From Arion vulgaris (taxonomy: Eukaryota > Mollusca > Gastropoda > Stylommatophora > Arionidae), in assembly GCA_020796225.1 (NCBI GenBank), contig CM036758.1, positions 70,096,366-70,160,365 on the forward strand: DNA of 64,000 nucleotides. Reading direction: 5' to 3'. Within the stretch, counting starts at the first letter, position 1; each line of letters starts with the position of its first letter. Below, piece by piece: positions 1 through 10,981 of this stretch. Both the position numbers and the translations under genes were made by a program. The notes below the pieces were generated by a model. The model ran no database searches. It was given only the letters and a program-made list of their open reading frames with translations, and was not told where the DNA came from.

Positions 1-286
1 CTATTCTGTTCCAGATAATGATGACCATGCGTACTAAATAATTCATCATTTCTTTATCTAAGCAACATTTGTTCTGTTTGTGAGTGTGTCTCCAAGACAA
101 TAAAGCAAATAGGATTTCACGTGACATTAAATTTTCTGCCGACAAAAGAAAAATGAATTTGTGAGAGCTTTAATCGTGCAAGATGGAAATATGTGCTGGA
201 AGCAAGGTTAAATCTGCCCCTGACCCACATACTTTTATTGAAAACGTATTTGTAAGATTTTAACTTTGAGCAAGTAGTATTTAGAC

Positions 287-1504
287 ATGAACAATGAACC
301 AGTAGATGTAAAATATGAACAAGTAGATGTAAAATATGAACAATGATTAAGTAGATATAAAATATGAACAATGATTAAGTAGATATAAAATATGAACAAG
401 TAGATGTAAAATATGAATAAGTAGATGTAAAATATGAATAAGTAGATGTAAAATATGAACAATGAACAAGTAGATGTAAAATATGAATAAGTAGATGTAA
501 AATATGAACAAGTAGATGTAAAATATGAACAAGTAGATATAAAATATGAACAAGTAGATATAAAATATGAACAAGTAGATGTAAAATATGAACAAGTAGA
601 TGTAAAATATGAACAAGTAGATGTAAAATATGAACAAGTAGATGTAAAATATGAATAAGTAGATGTAAAATATGAATAAGTAGATGTACAATATGAACAA
701 TGAACAAGTAGATGTAAAATATGAATAAGTAGATGTAAAATATGAATAAGTAGATGTAAAATATGAACAATGATTTAGTAGATGTAAAATATGAATAAGT
801 AGATGTAAAATATGAACAATAATTAAGTAGATGTAAAATATGAACAAGTAGATGTAAAATATGAACAAGTAGATGTAAAATATGAATAAGTAGATGTAAA
901 ATATGAACAAGTAGATGTAAAATATGAACAAGTAGATGTAAAATATGATTAAGTAGATGTAAAATATGAATAAGTAGATGTACAATATGAATAAGTAGGT
1001 GTAAAATATGAACAAGTAGATGTAAAATATGATTAAGTAGATGTAAAATATGAACAATGATTAAGTAGATGTAAAATATGAATAAGTAGATGTAAAATAT
1101 AAACAATGATTAAGTAGATGTAAAATATGATTAAGTAGATGTAAAATATAAACAATGATTAAGTAGATGTAAAATATGATTAAGTAGATGTAAAATATGA
1201 TTAAGTAGATTCAATATGAACATGTTAAGTAGATGTAAAATATGATTAAGTAGATGTAAAATATAAACAATGATTAAGTAGATGTAAAATATGTTTAAGT
1301 AGATGTAAAATATAAACAATGAACAAGTAGATGTAAAATATGATTAAGTAGATGTAAAATATGAACAATAATTAAGTAGATGTAAAATATGAACAAGTAG
1401 ATGTAAAATATGATTAAGTAGATGTAAAATATGTTTAAGTAGATGTAAAATATAAACAATGAACAAGAAGATGTAAAATATGAACAATGATTAAGTAGAT
1501 GTAA
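287..1504. repeat. 21-bp minisatellite, about 57 units
   Basis: Near-perfect head-to-tail repeats of a 21-base unit containing AAGTAGATGTAAAATATGAA. Many units carry small insertions such as an extra AATGA, or change GAAC to GATT or GAAT. Because 21 is divisible by three, the minus strand stays open for long stretches and reads as the heptapeptide FIFYIYL over and over. No start context, signal or flanking coding sequence supports a gene. I cannot link the unit to any mobile element in the window. Confidence 0.95.
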
Positions 1505-2394
1505 GACACAACTGATACTCTTGAAATGCGAAATGACAGAGTAAAAGATCCCAATATAAAGTAGAAGTGCTAAAAGAAATCAGTACATGCACAAATAGTA
1601 AATACAATGGAAATAATAAAATAAATATTAAACATGTATTATTCATAGATACTCAACGCTGTTCGACGTATTATTGAAATAAACGACTGACTTTCGGAAG
1701 TGAATAAGATATGTGGTATGTAAACAGGATTACCATAAGTCCCAGTTTGACGGCGTGACCCGGGCGTCCCAGTCAGTTTCACATTTTGTCCCGGTTATAT
1801 GAAAACAATTAAAAAGTGCCAGAAAGTGCCGTAAAGTGCATTAAAGTACCGTTATTGCTCGGAAAACTATGACATTTAAAATAATACAAATTGCGATGAT
1901 AATCTTATCAGTTATCAGTTATATGAGGACTGTTATCATAGCACTCCAGACATATCCATAGGTGCTCCGATCTCCGCCTTAATTTCAGGAGCGCCCAGTG
2001 AACCAAAACAAAAGTTCAATGTTGATTAATTAATTAATTTATTTATTTTGCCCATTTGGTTTGTCCTTTTTTGTGCTGTACCAATAACGACACCCATCTC
2101 TCTCCATCTGGTATGTGGATAAACCTATTAGTCATTTTTAAAAGGAAAGAACATTTCATGTACCAATCTTGTCTAAATAATAGAACACATTTTCAGTTTG
2201 CCATGCACATCTGCAGCAACTGTTTAAAGGATAGTCTCAATAATGAAACAAATAGAATGGCTAACTCAACTGTAACAGATTTATTACGTTGCAAAGTTAA
2301 TTGCGAACCAAATCGTGATGAATTTTTGGACTTGAATAAAAGTAACACAGAATTGTTAAGGACAAGGAAAGCGTATGCTAGTTTTTTCTTCTTA
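1505..2394. other. No recognised feature
   Basis: AT-rich sequence with no second copy that I can see in the window. A short GC-rich patch lies around 1740-1800. The open plus-strand frame that begins at 2056 runs into the antisense of the next LINE and is not convincing as a gene. Confidence 0.5.
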
Positions 2395-3115
2395 TCTTAT
2401 CTTAACCACATTTGTCGTGAAGCAACGTGGGGAGAGTTAGTTTTCTATTTTGTGCCAGCCGTGTTGCGCTTGACATTGTCAATCTATGCTTTCGCAGGGA
2501 CTCTGAGATGTTATCTGTCCATCGTGTTCTTGGTCTGTCTCGTGTTCTGCGCCCTGAGTGTCGAATATTATAGGCACGTGATGGTAGTAAATGTGGTTCC
2601 ATTCTCATTAGATGGCCGAACTACTTGATTCTTTGCTTCTCGATGTACTGTATGCATGGTATAGTACCAACTATGCTTCTGATATTCTCGTTTCTCCCTC
2701 TATCTCTCCTTGTAACGTTGACAGCCTTTCGTAGACATCTCATTTCACATGTTGTAATCTTTATTTCTTATGTCTTAGTCATGGGCCATGTTTGGCACTG
2801 AGAGCAGAGAGTTGGAATAAATATGCAGTTTATCAGTTGTCGTTTGACTGCCATGTTAATGCTAAGATGTTTTAATAGTGGTGACAGTTGGTATGTCACT
2901 GCGTTTGCCTTCTGGTATCTAGTCTCGATTTCTCTGTCAATCTTTCCATCTGATGTGAATATACTCCCGGGATATTTGAATTCTGGAGTCTGTTGTATTT
3001 TTACATTATTCACGTGTATATTTAGTTGACCTGTTGACCTAGTTATTGTCATGACTTTTATTTTTGGAGGTGTTAATTTTCATGTCATATTTTTCGCATG
3101 TCGCTCGCTGTGCAT
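2395..3115 (-). mobile_element. LINE-S-like 3' fragment (reverse transcriptase C-terminal region)
   Basis: On the minus strand, 3052 down to 2402 encodes the region after the reverse transcriptase palm. It includes FKYPGSIFTSDGK and IETRYQKANAVTYQLSPLL, then QLINCIF and LCSQCQTW, and a shift of frame to the basic C-terminal part with RPRTRWTDNI and RLAQNRK. The product ends at a TAA near 2415. This order is typical of the C-terminal end of endonuclease/RT non-LTR retrotransposons. The same QCQTWP signature recurs in LINE-S near 53200. It is 5'-truncated and frameshifted. Confidence 0.8.
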
Positions 3116-3194
3116 TTATGTGTTGAAGTTTTATGCTAGTGATAAATATTAATACATTTTTTTTAAAATTAAGAGTAATTAAAAATTGTTACTT

Positions 3195-4140
3195 CTTCTC
3201 TTAGCTCCCTTGAAGCATAAGGCATCAACAAATTTCCTCCAACCAGATCTGTCTTGAGCAAGTCAGATTGTTAATTCCAGGTGTTCCCTTCTCTTCTATT
3301 TCTCTATCTACAGTTCGTCTCCATGTCTCTCTATTGGTTATTGGTTACTAAACTGACGTCATTGCACTCCGGGCAGACCCATACGTGCTCAGTCTCCCCA
3401 ACATATATCGAAGAGTATGCATACTGATGGTTCCTGTGGCTCGCTGATTAAACATACCTCTCACTTTGCCTCTCAGGCATCCAGTTCGACTTGAACAACG
3501 GGTAACTCCAAACTGCTTAAACCGCTTGATCGATTCAACATCGATTTTAGTGTCCTCATCCAACAGACAGTCGCGAAAAGACCGAAGAATATCCCCCTTA
3601 TACATCTTCAACTCCCCAACAATCAATGCTGTTGATGCAAGCCTGGCCGCTCTCTCATTACCGTAAACACCCGCATGCCCTGGACAGTATATCCACGTAA
3701 GCCGCTGGAGGTTAGAAACTTCTACAGACGACATTCACTCATACCGAAACCTGCCCTTCTGGATCTTGTGAAGCATCAACTGAGAGTCAGATACAACAAC
3801 TGCCCCAGTAAATAAAGTCCCAGAGATCCAATAGAGGGCAGCAGTAACGGCCTCAACCTCCATCCTCATACTAGAAGTAGTTGTCCTGTATGCCCCACTC
3901 CATGTCTCTCTAGGTAGCCCCTGCTTCTCTTTCTTCTATGATTCCATTTCAAAGTTAAATGTAGGTGTCTAGTTTTCTTCATTTGTAATGTATGTCTCAA
4001 CCACTCCCATCTCATACGTTTTATTTGTTGATGTCAGTGCTAGGAGAGATCTCAATGTTTGGGATTCTTTGGCATTTCTGAGACATCTTCCTCCAAAGCC
4101 TTCTGCGACCTTCTGTCTAGGTGCGTGTTTTCCATGTCTC
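3195..4140 (-). mobile_element. LINE-C 3' fragment, split by a LINE-H insertion
   Basis: Minus-strand pieces at 3912-4140 and 3195-3332 read as one LINE C-terminal region. The first gives a WEWLRHTLQMKKTRHLPL stretch, and the second gives LAQDRSGWRKFVDALC just before the stop. The phrase is close to the LINE-B ending (VAQDRAVWRNYLQALC), so the two are relatives. The copy is broken at 3333-3897 by LINE-H with a perfect 14-base duplication. Confidence 0.75.
3333..3897 (-). pseudogene. LINE-H 5'-truncated insertion with RNase H domain
   Basis: Read on the minus strand this holds an RNase HI-like domain. There is an EVEAVTAALYW segment, then VVVSDSQLMLHKI with the expected acidic residues, an in-frame stop, and WIYCPGHAGVYGNERAARLA, which matches the PGHxGxxGNExA signature. 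It is followed by LLDEDTKIDVESIKRFKQFG and a 3' UTR ending in (AACCAAT)n. RNase H points to an I/Nimb/R1-like LINE group, though I cannot assign the clade. Flanking repeats CTCCATGTCTCTCT at 3319-3332 and 3898-3911 are a perfect 14-base target-site duplication. Confidence 0.85.
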
Positions 4141-4235
4141 ACACATTTTTACTAAATAACTGTTATTTTTTGTTAACCAATCAATTACTTAACATTTTGT
4201 AATTATAAGTACTTAGCTGAATATACTTCTTCTTC

Positions 4236-4348
4236 TCCTCCTCAAGTATCTACGCATTGGCTACTGGAATTGTCCAAGTGCAAAACAGAAAGGACTAATT
4301 CTACAGAAACTAGTCTATGACTTCGACATCTTCCTGATTCAGGAAAAT
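4236..4348 (+). pseudogene. LINE endonuclease N-terminal fragment
   Basis: The plus strand reads LRIGYWNCPSAKQKG then LVYDFDIFLIQENGA before a stop. The pattern (I/L)xxWNxxS...DIxxIQE is the start of an apurinic/apyrimidinic-type endonuclease domain of non-LTR retrotransposons, with the catalytic glutamate in the QE pair. It may belong to LINE-H, whose 3' end in the same orientation lies at 4788-4977, with the middle lost or replaced. Confidence 0.65.
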
Positions 4349-4500
4349 GGAGCATGAACCTCCAATTTTTGTCTAAACTGTATATAAGCAGAGATATTGC
4401 TTTTCTAATTTGAATTTTTTTTTTTTATTTGGAAGGGTTACATTGCAAAAACCATATCTACAAAACCAATTGAGTTAGACATTTTTTTGGAGGTTCACGC
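4349..4500. mobile_element. Possible small inverted-repeat element
   Basis: The ends are inverted copies. The left starts AGCATGAACCTCCAA and the right ends with the complement of AGCGTGAACCTCCAA, followed inward by similar T-rich sequence and GTCTAA. The interior is AT-rich and non-coding. No clear target-site duplication is visible, so MITE status is unproven. Confidence 0.45.
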
Positions 4501-4787
4501 TATAACTATGTGTGATATGTACATCATATGCAAGTTTGGCATTCTTTGCACTTCTTATGTTTATGAAATCCTCTCCCCGATGCAGGGGTGTTTTTTACAA
4601 TATATTTTCTAGAAAATTAATTATTTTTAAATAACTAATTAGAGTACATACACTAAACGGTGTTTATCATCGAAAACGATGCGTTTTGCAACAGGTGGCC
4701 AAATTGTATGACAATATGTTCGGTAGTTTTTTTCTGTGAATTTTTAAAAATACAACCCTATTTCTGGGTGGGTCTCCCGCCTTAAGC
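4501..4787. other. No recognised feature
   Basis: AT-rich, non-coding, and single-copy within the window as far as I can see. Confidence 0.5.
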
Positions 4788-4977
4788 GATTTAGGTAGTT
4801 TGGAGTTACCCGTTGTACAAGTAGAGCTGGATGTCTGTGGAGGCAGTGTGATGAGTATGTCATCGAGCGACGGGAACGATCAGTATGCATACTCTTCGAT
4901 ATTTCATTGGGGAGACGGAGTACCTATGGGTCTGCCCGGAGTGCAATGACTTCAGTTTAGTAACCAATAAGCAATAA
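4788..4977 (+). mobile_element. LINE-H 3' end
   Basis: Plus-strand copy of the LINE-H 3' region. It includes GGAGTTACCCGTTGTACAAG, the CATACTCTTCGATAT segment and GGTCTGCCCGGAGTGCAATG, and it ends in the AACCAAT-type tail. It lacks the RNase H region and has an internal rearrangement relative to the 3333-3897 copy. Confidence 0.8.
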
Positions 4978-5826
4978 CGTCTTCTATCTTTCTAAAATCG
5001 CATAGAATAGGTCTCAAATTTCTTGTTTTGACAGAATTGAATCTCAAGTTTCTCATGCATTTACATATATCTTCTTAACTTTATTTATTCTATACTACAG
5101 CTATGTCCAACAAGGCGCCCGGGTGCGCCTTATCATCTGTGTGATACATTTCTGTTTCGATCAAACACTTGAACATGTCCAGGTTTGAGAAAAAACATGG
5201 TAAAGTCTATATGTAAATAACATGTTATTGACAAGTAGAGATCTCTCAGGATATTTATTACCATGGAATCGAATTATAAATATCATTCTGAAAGAATTTT
5301 GGACAGAACCCAAGCAGACGCGTCAACAGGCTTCTTGAAGTGGAACGTCTATCATACTCAGTTTTCAAGATGTGATTTTTATCAGTCATACTGAAAAACC
5401 AGAATGAAAAACAGTGGCGGAAATAGTGGTTTTTTTCAAGCAAGATGAGTAAGGCATCAGGTGCTACTTACACTTCCGACAACGTATCTCATATGCCCAA
5501 TTCAAGGCGTGTCAATCGAGCAAGTATTGCTATAACCTTTAGCCCAAGGGGCGAAAATTTTGATAAAGACAAATCAAACTATTCTATTCAATGGTACTGT
5601 ATAAACTATGTTTGGTTGCGGAAGAGTTATAACTTGTAGAGATGTTCTTAGATGACATTTAACCTTGATTTCGTACCTGGACCTGACATTAGAAAGCAAT
5701 AGATTCAGAGCCATGTCACTACTTCAAATCCCTCTAAAAAAGTTTATTCTCGAGGTTAGAAAAAACTAAGATGGAATCACGTTTTCTGTTTTTGGACATT
5801 TCTTCAAACATCCCTATTTTGTTTTA
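4978..5826. other. No recognised gene; short GC-rich palindrome
   Basis: AT-rich spacer. A small GC-rich hairpin, AAGGCGC then GCGCCTT around CCGGGT, sits near 5113-5132. Short open frames at 5258-5443 (minus) and 5445-5639 (plus) have no recognisable motif. Confidence 0.45.
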
Positions 5827-5916
5827 TATATATATGTATATATATATGTGTGTGTGTGTGTTTTGTGTGTGTGAGAGAGAGAGAGAGAATGGGTGTGTGA
5901 GAGAGAGAGAGAGTTT
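5827..5916. repeat. Compound microsatellite (TA)n(TG)n(GA)n
   Basis: Runs of TA, then TG, then GA, a short GGGTGTG break, and a second GA run. Confidence 0.95.
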
Positions 5917-6487
5917 GTATGACAGTGCAGCTTAGCAATTTCAATCCATTAACTTTCAAGTTTGCCATAGAATTCAAAAAATCGAAATTGTCCCAATATT
6001 ATTTGATAAAATTTTCTCAAATGTTGTTTATATCGTGTTCCTTAGTGAAGGCTGCCTGACATTATCCAATAAACTAGACATATTTTCAAGTGAGTTACAA
6101 TGTTGAGAGTTATAACGTTTAGTTGTCATTGCATTAAAATTGATTCTTAAAGGAATTCGCGAACTTGCTTGAAATTCTAACCCTGGGGGTCTGTTTATCC
6201 CGACAACAAATACTAACAACTGAAAAATGTTTACTCGGAAAAGTAAATGGTAATTTAATTTGATTGAAAGCTGAATCAATTCTAATAAGTAATTCTCTTT
6301 ATCTGTTTCAGCAGGGAAATAGAAATGAAGTGTATTCGATGTGGTTCCATTTCAGTATACTGTTTTTGTTGGATTCGTTATTGGTTACTCTTTCTCTCTC
6401 TCTTTGCCTTTTTAACCCGGATTGTGGCATAGGCCCTCAACTAACTCATGCCAAGTCTTCCTATCTCTAGCTATCTCCTGCAGCTTC
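5917..6487. other. No recognised feature
   Basis: AT-rich non-coding sequence. A polypyrimidine stretch lies near 6381-6410. Confidence 0.5.
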
Positions 6488-6536
6488 CTATTGGTTACTG
6501 AACGACGTTAAATCATTCCTGGTAGACCTATAGGAT
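6488..6536 (-). mobile_element. LINE-H 3'-terminal scrap
   Basis: The ATTGGTTACTGAACGACGTT segment and the following GGTAGACCTATAGG match the last 50 bases of LINE-H at 3333 and 45930. Only the tail end survives. Confidence 0.6.
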
Positions 6537-6552
6537 CACAACCCAAGTTTCA

Positions 6553-6690
6553 TCATCATGAGGTGCCGTGCCGGCTGACGTAGGCGATCATGGATCTCTA
6601 CAAATCTCTATCTTTGGTGTTTGCTATCAACTCTGATGTTGACTCTCTACCGTGCCATGAAATCAGGCTATCATGAAATGTTCTTAGAAA
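6553..6690 (-). mobile_element. LINE-N 3' end
   Basis: Minus-strand reading gives the LINE-N C-terminus, LISWHGRESTSELIANTKDRDLWR-like, ending at CATGATCGCCTACGTCAGCC. The same ending recurs at 35600, 49310, 56800 and 61690. Confidence 0.8.
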
Positions 6691-7034
6691 ATAATATGGT
6701 GGTTTCCCCTTGCCTTTCACATCCACACGAGGTGCTATTCTCCATCTTTTATACAACCATTTGCGGCTGTCAGGACAAGTGAGTGCCCCTCTCTGACCAA
6801 TAGCAGAGGTTTCCACCTATACCGGTGGATACTCGGTGACATGACCTATTTTACAATATAAGGGGAGAACACTGTGGAGAAGTGTCGCTCGATCCGATAA
6901 CAGTGTTCATTTCTCAAGAAACAACGGCGACCCGATGTGTTCTATTTATTCAACTGAAACATTACATGAAAGATGGACGAAATAATTATTCTTTCTTCCG
7001 AAAAAAAACAGCAAATTCACTGGAAATTCAAGAA
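6691..7034. other. No recognised feature
   Basis: Non-coding sequence of unclear origin between a LINE-N end and a SINE4. A short CACCTATACCGGTGG inverted repeat occurs near 6816. Confidence 0.45.
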
Positions 7035-7234
7035 ACGAACTCAAACGTACCTGGTTCACCTCCGCGGATGACAAGTTTGGAAGCAAATTCGTTTCCGTGG
7101 GATTTTACGAAAGGTAAAAATAGACCTCACCGTTCAGAAAGCAATGACAAACTAATGAACGTATAAGTGGTACCTAGAAAATCAACAACTGTGCTTGATG
7201 TCTAGGTCATGTAAAGGATATGTCACGATTTTCG
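7035..7234 (+). mobile_element. SINE4 (tRNA-derived), 5'-truncated
   Basis: It starts at about the B-box region (ACCTGGTTCACCTCC) and continues through AGTTTGGAAGCAAATTCGTT, the CACCGTTCAGAAAGCAATGA core and AAGGATATGTCACGATTTTC. The A-box part of the head is not recognisable. Confidence 0.85.
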
Positions 7235-7261
7235 AGGCCTATAGGGGATCAGTTTTCATGA

Positions 7262-7712
7262 GCAGATACCGAAGTGTATGAATGCTGATGATTCCTACGG
7301 CTCGCTGATTAAACATACTCTTCTATCTGTCCATCAGGCATCAAGCTCTGTTTGTATAACTGCTTAGATCGATGGATAAATTAAACATCAATTTTAGTGT
7401 CCTCATCCAACAGGAGGTTGCCAAGAGACCGAATAACATTTCTCTTATCCATCCTAAACTCCCCGACACTCGATAATGTCGATACAATATTGTCTGTTCG
7501 AACACCCACACTCCCAGGACAGTATATCCTCCTCTGAAGTTTGTAAACTTCATAGACGACATACACTCATACAGCAGTCTGCCATTTTGGATATTCGGAA
7601 GCATCAACTGCAAGTCAGATACGACAACGATCCAAATAAGCAGAGTCCTAGAAAGCCACTAGGGCAGCAGTAACGACTACAACCTCGACTTTCATACTAG
7701 AAGTAGTTTCTA
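7262..7712 (-). mobile_element. LINE-H fragment with RNase H remnant
   Basis: This matches the 3333-3897 copy over the RNase H end (YCPGSVGVRTDN in place of YCPGHAGVYGNE), LLDEDTKIDV and the 3' UTR. The histidine and asparagine of the RNase H signature are changed, and there are frameshifts, so it is dead. Confidence 0.8.
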
Positions 7713-8089
7713 TTGGCAACAAGATGGATAAAAAAAACACTCACCAAACATAACAACACTGCCTACGAACCCTCTGAGAGATAAAAATGTCTTTATTAGT
7801 ATTTTGATGACCAAAAAATGTTTGATTTACGTATCTAGTTGTCAGCACATTTCCGTCGTTATATGCGATGTTGCGTAAAATGTGCTGTAAATATATATAT
7901 ATAAAAAACACAGTTCAAAAGATTGATGAATGCGGCCACAAAAACAAAAGAATCTGTGGCGATAAAATTCTTCCACAAGTGGTGCATATGATTATATATT
8001 TATTCACATAAAGAAGTGTGGCAAAGAAATGACAATTGTTAAAACAAGCATGACAACAAATATTATTTATTTTTTTATCAAAGGGTAGA
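7713..8089. other. No recognised feature
   Basis: AT-rich sequence with a short (TA)n run near 7893. No repeat match seen. Confidence 0.5.
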
Positions 8090-8231
8090 AAATAGAAAAC
8101 CTGAACAGTTTTGAATATCTCGGCTTGACTTGTTTAAAAAGAGATAGGAATGTGATGATGGAAAGAACAAACATAGCATTGAAAAATCTTCAACAACATA
8201 AAAACGTTATAGAGTGAAACTTATAGGAAAA
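8090..8231 (+). pseudogene. LINE-O RT fragment
   Basis: A short plus-strand piece shifts frame around a FEYLG-like thumb motif (AGTTTTGAATATCTCGGC), followed by ERTNIALKNLQQHKN. It resembles the region just after the palm of LINE reverse transcriptases. It is probably part of the element that resumes near 8860. Confidence 0.55.
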
Positions 8232-8544
8232 TTTAAAAAATATTGATGATAATAGCATGCATATTCCTGTGGCAACGTGTGAGTGTAAAACATCGCGAAA
8301 CAAGTACAAACAAAGTACTGTAATCTTATGTTCTCTTGCTCCATATTACATATGTGTGTATGTTAAATGGATATGTTTTATATATATATATATGACTTTT
8401 ATTGTTTATCTTCTTTTTTCCACTTCTAGTTTGGCATTTATGTCGTTATTCGTGTTTAGTCACACTTTTTTTCATTTTAGGGCCGTTAGTTGTGTGTTGT
8501 GTGTTGTGTGTTGTGTGTTGTGCAAGAAGTGAAATTCTTCACCT

Positions 8545-8690
8545 CTCTTGTATCCATTGCTTGATAAAGTCCTTTTGGTCGAAACGTTGCGGTGTATTGT
8601 TATGTTTTATTAGTTTGAAAAACTACAGTACTTTGTGTCTTTGGTCACAATACTACAGTATTTACATGTTTCGCCATTGCTACATTGTTT
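8545..8690 (+). repeat. Dispersed repeat U (GAAACGTTG motif)
   Basis: It shares GCTTGATAAAGxCC, then GGTCGAAACGTTG, then AAAACTACAGTACTTTGTG with 37470-37665 (minus) and 59375-59475. It is non-coding. The family is unidentified, and the core is discussed as a finding because it resembles a hammerhead ribozyme core. Confidence 0.7.
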
Positions 8691-8859
8691 TACTACAGTC
8701 TTCCCTTTTATCTAGTGTAAAACATGCACATTTAATAAAACAGAAAAAAAGCTTAAGTGTTCTTGAATAGAATAGTTGTGTAGAAAATTCATACGTATAT
8801 CATGGACAGAAACAATAACAAATTGATCTATTTAGAAGGAACAGCACATCAAAGAAAAC

Positions 8860-9121
8860 TGGCATATGCTGCAATTAAAAATGCGAAAACTGAAGAATTT
8901 TGAACATATCAAAAGATATGAATGAAAATAAAAGAACCATTATGGAAGGAGTCAACTCGGCAAAGTGGAGAAGAAGGAGACCATGGAGAAGATTGGTTCA
9001 AGATGTGTCTAATATTTTGACTACGATGACAGCAGAGGCATATAGGAGAAAGAGACATTCCAGAAGATTGTTAGGGTAGCAAAGTTCTGTTCAGAACGAT
9101 CTATTTGATGATGGTGATGAT
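8860..9121 (+). pseudogene. LINE-O 3' end
   Basis: The plus strand reads KWRRRRPWRRLVQDVSN, the basic RPWRRL-type segment that lies near the C-terminus of LINE ORF2. It ends with a stop and a GATGATGGTGATGATAT tail. The RC ending TCATCATCAAATAG...TCTGAACAGAACTTTGC recurs at 29390, 49220 and 52750. Confidence 0.7.
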
Positions 9122-9169
9122 ATATATATGTAACCTCAATATATTCCACTAATACAGATTTCAAGATTA

Positions 9170-9306
9170 TCATGCCTTTGTATGTTTATATATGTCTATG
9201 TGTGTCTATGTATGTCTATGTATGTCTATATGTGTCTATGTATGTCTATAACTGTTTATGTATGTCTATGTATGTTTATGTGTGTCTATGTATGTTTATT
9301 TATGTG
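9170..9306. repeat. 10-bp microsatellite (TGTCTATGTA)n
   Basis: About 13 units with T/C and A/G variation. The frames it keeps open (MYVYVCLYVSM-like) are an artefact of the repeat. Confidence 0.9.
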
Positions 9307-9732
9307 GTCAATATATACGATTTGTTTTCGCTTTTCAATCTTCTTCAACAATTCTTATTACAGCCTTAACTTTCACATGAGACAAGCATTTATTGTTTGC
9401 TGTGTCCATGACACACATACATATCTTCTATCAATTCACAACTACAACTTTGAAATCACTCTCCAATGCACACTCCCTGACATCCCTACCCGAACTAGCT
9501 CTATAATCTCAGTAATTACTGTGAAAATGTTATACTCTTGTCTAAGAATTGTCTGTTCTAAAGGACAGATTACTTTTAAAAAATGAAAATTGACACATGC
9601 AAGCCTACATTTCTCTCTGACAAATACGACGTATTGCATTAAGCTACTACCTTTTTGCAAGTTTTCTAGTTTTTAGTTATTTCTTGTTTTGACAAAATTC
9701 AATGTCAAGTTATTCATGCCTTTATATGAAAA
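9307..9732. other. No recognised feature
   Basis: Non-coding sequence. The TTTCTTGTTTTGACAAAATT phrase near 9681 is echoed at 5019, hinting at an unlisted old repeat. Confidence 0.4.
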
Positions 9733-10018
9733 AAATGAAAATCTTGGCATATCCTTTACAGGAGGTAGTAACCTTAACAGAACAACAGGACGTAGTAACC
9801 TTAACAGGACCACAGTAAACGAGTCGTTGTTTTTTCTAGGCACCACTTATACTTTCAGTAGTTTGCTATTGCTTCGTGAACGGTGAGGTCAATTTTCACC
9901 TTTTGTAAAAATCCAACGGAAGCGAATTTGCTTCCAAACGTGCCCACCGTGGGTTTTGAACCAGGTACGCTTGGGTTTGTGATCGAGCTCACTACCACTT
10001 GAGCTACAGACGTCTTTA
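9733..10018 (-). mobile_element. SINE4, nearly complete head
   Basis: In reverse complement this begins GACGTCTGTAGCTCAAGTGG (A-box-like TAGCTCAAGTGG). It has the B-box-like GGTTCAAAACCC, then the shared core and the AAGGATATGCCAAGATTTTC end. A partial duplication of about 30 bases (GTAGTAACCTTAACAG) lies inside it at 9764-9812. Confidence 0.85.
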
Positions 10019-10071
10019 TATATATCTTCTTCAATGTATTTATTTAACCACTACCAGTTGTATATAATTGT

Positions 10072-10310
10072 GGCGTCTGTGGCTTAGGGGATAGTGACTC
10101 GGTCTATTAACCTCGACGTTCTGAGTTCGAACACGCTGCGGACAGTTTGGTTGCAAATTGTTTCGAGTGGATTTTTACAAAAGAACGTTGGCACCACCCG
10201 TTCAGAGAGCAATGGCAAACTACTGAACGTAATAATGAATAGAAAAATCACAAACAGCGTTAAAAGCTGAGGTTGATTCGCAAAGTCCTGTAAAGGATAT
10301 GCAATTAACT
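10072..10310 (+). mobile_element. SINE5 (tRNA-derived)
   Basis: The head GGCGTCTGTGGCTTAGGGGA has an A-box-like TGGCTTAGGGG, and the B-box-like GAGTTCGAACACG follows at tRNA-like spacing. Beyond that the body is similar to SINE4 (GTTTGGTTGCAAATTGTTTC, GTTCAGAGAGCAATGGCAAA) and ends CCTGTAAAGGATATGCAAT. It is a tRNA-headed SINE that shares its body with SINE4 but not its head. Confidence 0.85.
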
Positions 10311-10873
10311 TTTTGTTTGCTATATAATTGTCATTACTTTGTGTTCCTTCTATATAGGATGATTTCAACTTGATAATCCAAAACTCCTTGGGAATTTTCT
10401 GGATGTTATAGAATACCAGCCAAAATAATAAATGTTATCAAAAGCTTGTATGATGGCTCACATTGAAATGTGCAGTCCGCAATGATCATGGCCAATGCGA
10501 TTGGTTTACGGATGAAATCGGAGTAAAGCAAGTTTTACAAATAATATTCGCTGTTGTTAGTAGTAGCCAATGAATGGATGAGGAGTGGCCAATGAATGGA
10601 TGAGAAGAAAATATTGAAGCGACGGAACTGGTATCGATTGGATGAAAAACAATCAATTAAAAGATTTAAATGTTGCAGATGATATTACCTTTTTAAAATA
10701 AAAACAGTAACGATCACAGACAATCTATCATCTAAAGCGTCAAATGTTGGAGTGTAGATAAGATATGAAAAGAAGAATATAATGAAGACACTTATGACAA
10801 GTAAATATAAACATAAATTAGCAGTTCACCTACTTGGTTAGCAATTTTGAGTTCATAAGAGATGCAAAGATAC

Positions 10874-10981
10874 TGGGGAGTTTGGATGCATTCTTATTAA
10901 GTGGCCAAACCACATCATTCTTTGTTTCATCTTGCTTGAATTACATTGAGAAACAAAGAATGAACTGCTTTGGCCACTTAA
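10874..10981. repeat. Inverted duplication of LINE-R sequence (hairpin)
   Basis: 10898-10930 reads the minus strand of LINE-R (AAGTGGCCAAACCACATCAT) and 10952-10981 reads the plus strand of the same stretch (TGGCCACTTAA), separated by about 21 bases. It could fold into a stem of about 30 bp. A twin-priming type of 5' inversion would explain it. Confidence 0.8.

Noticed and set aside
2056..2628. 190-codon plus-strand open frame
   Set aside because: Its second half is antisense to a LINE C-terminal region, the first half has no motif, and composition is like the surrounding AT-rich DNA.
5113..5132. GC-rich palindrome as a transcription terminator
   Set aside because: A 7-bp stem without a U-run in eukaryotic AT-rich DNA has no functional support.
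9172..9586. Open frames over (TGTCTATGTA)n as small membrane proteins
   Set aside because: Microsatellite-driven composition with overlapping alternatives in other frames.
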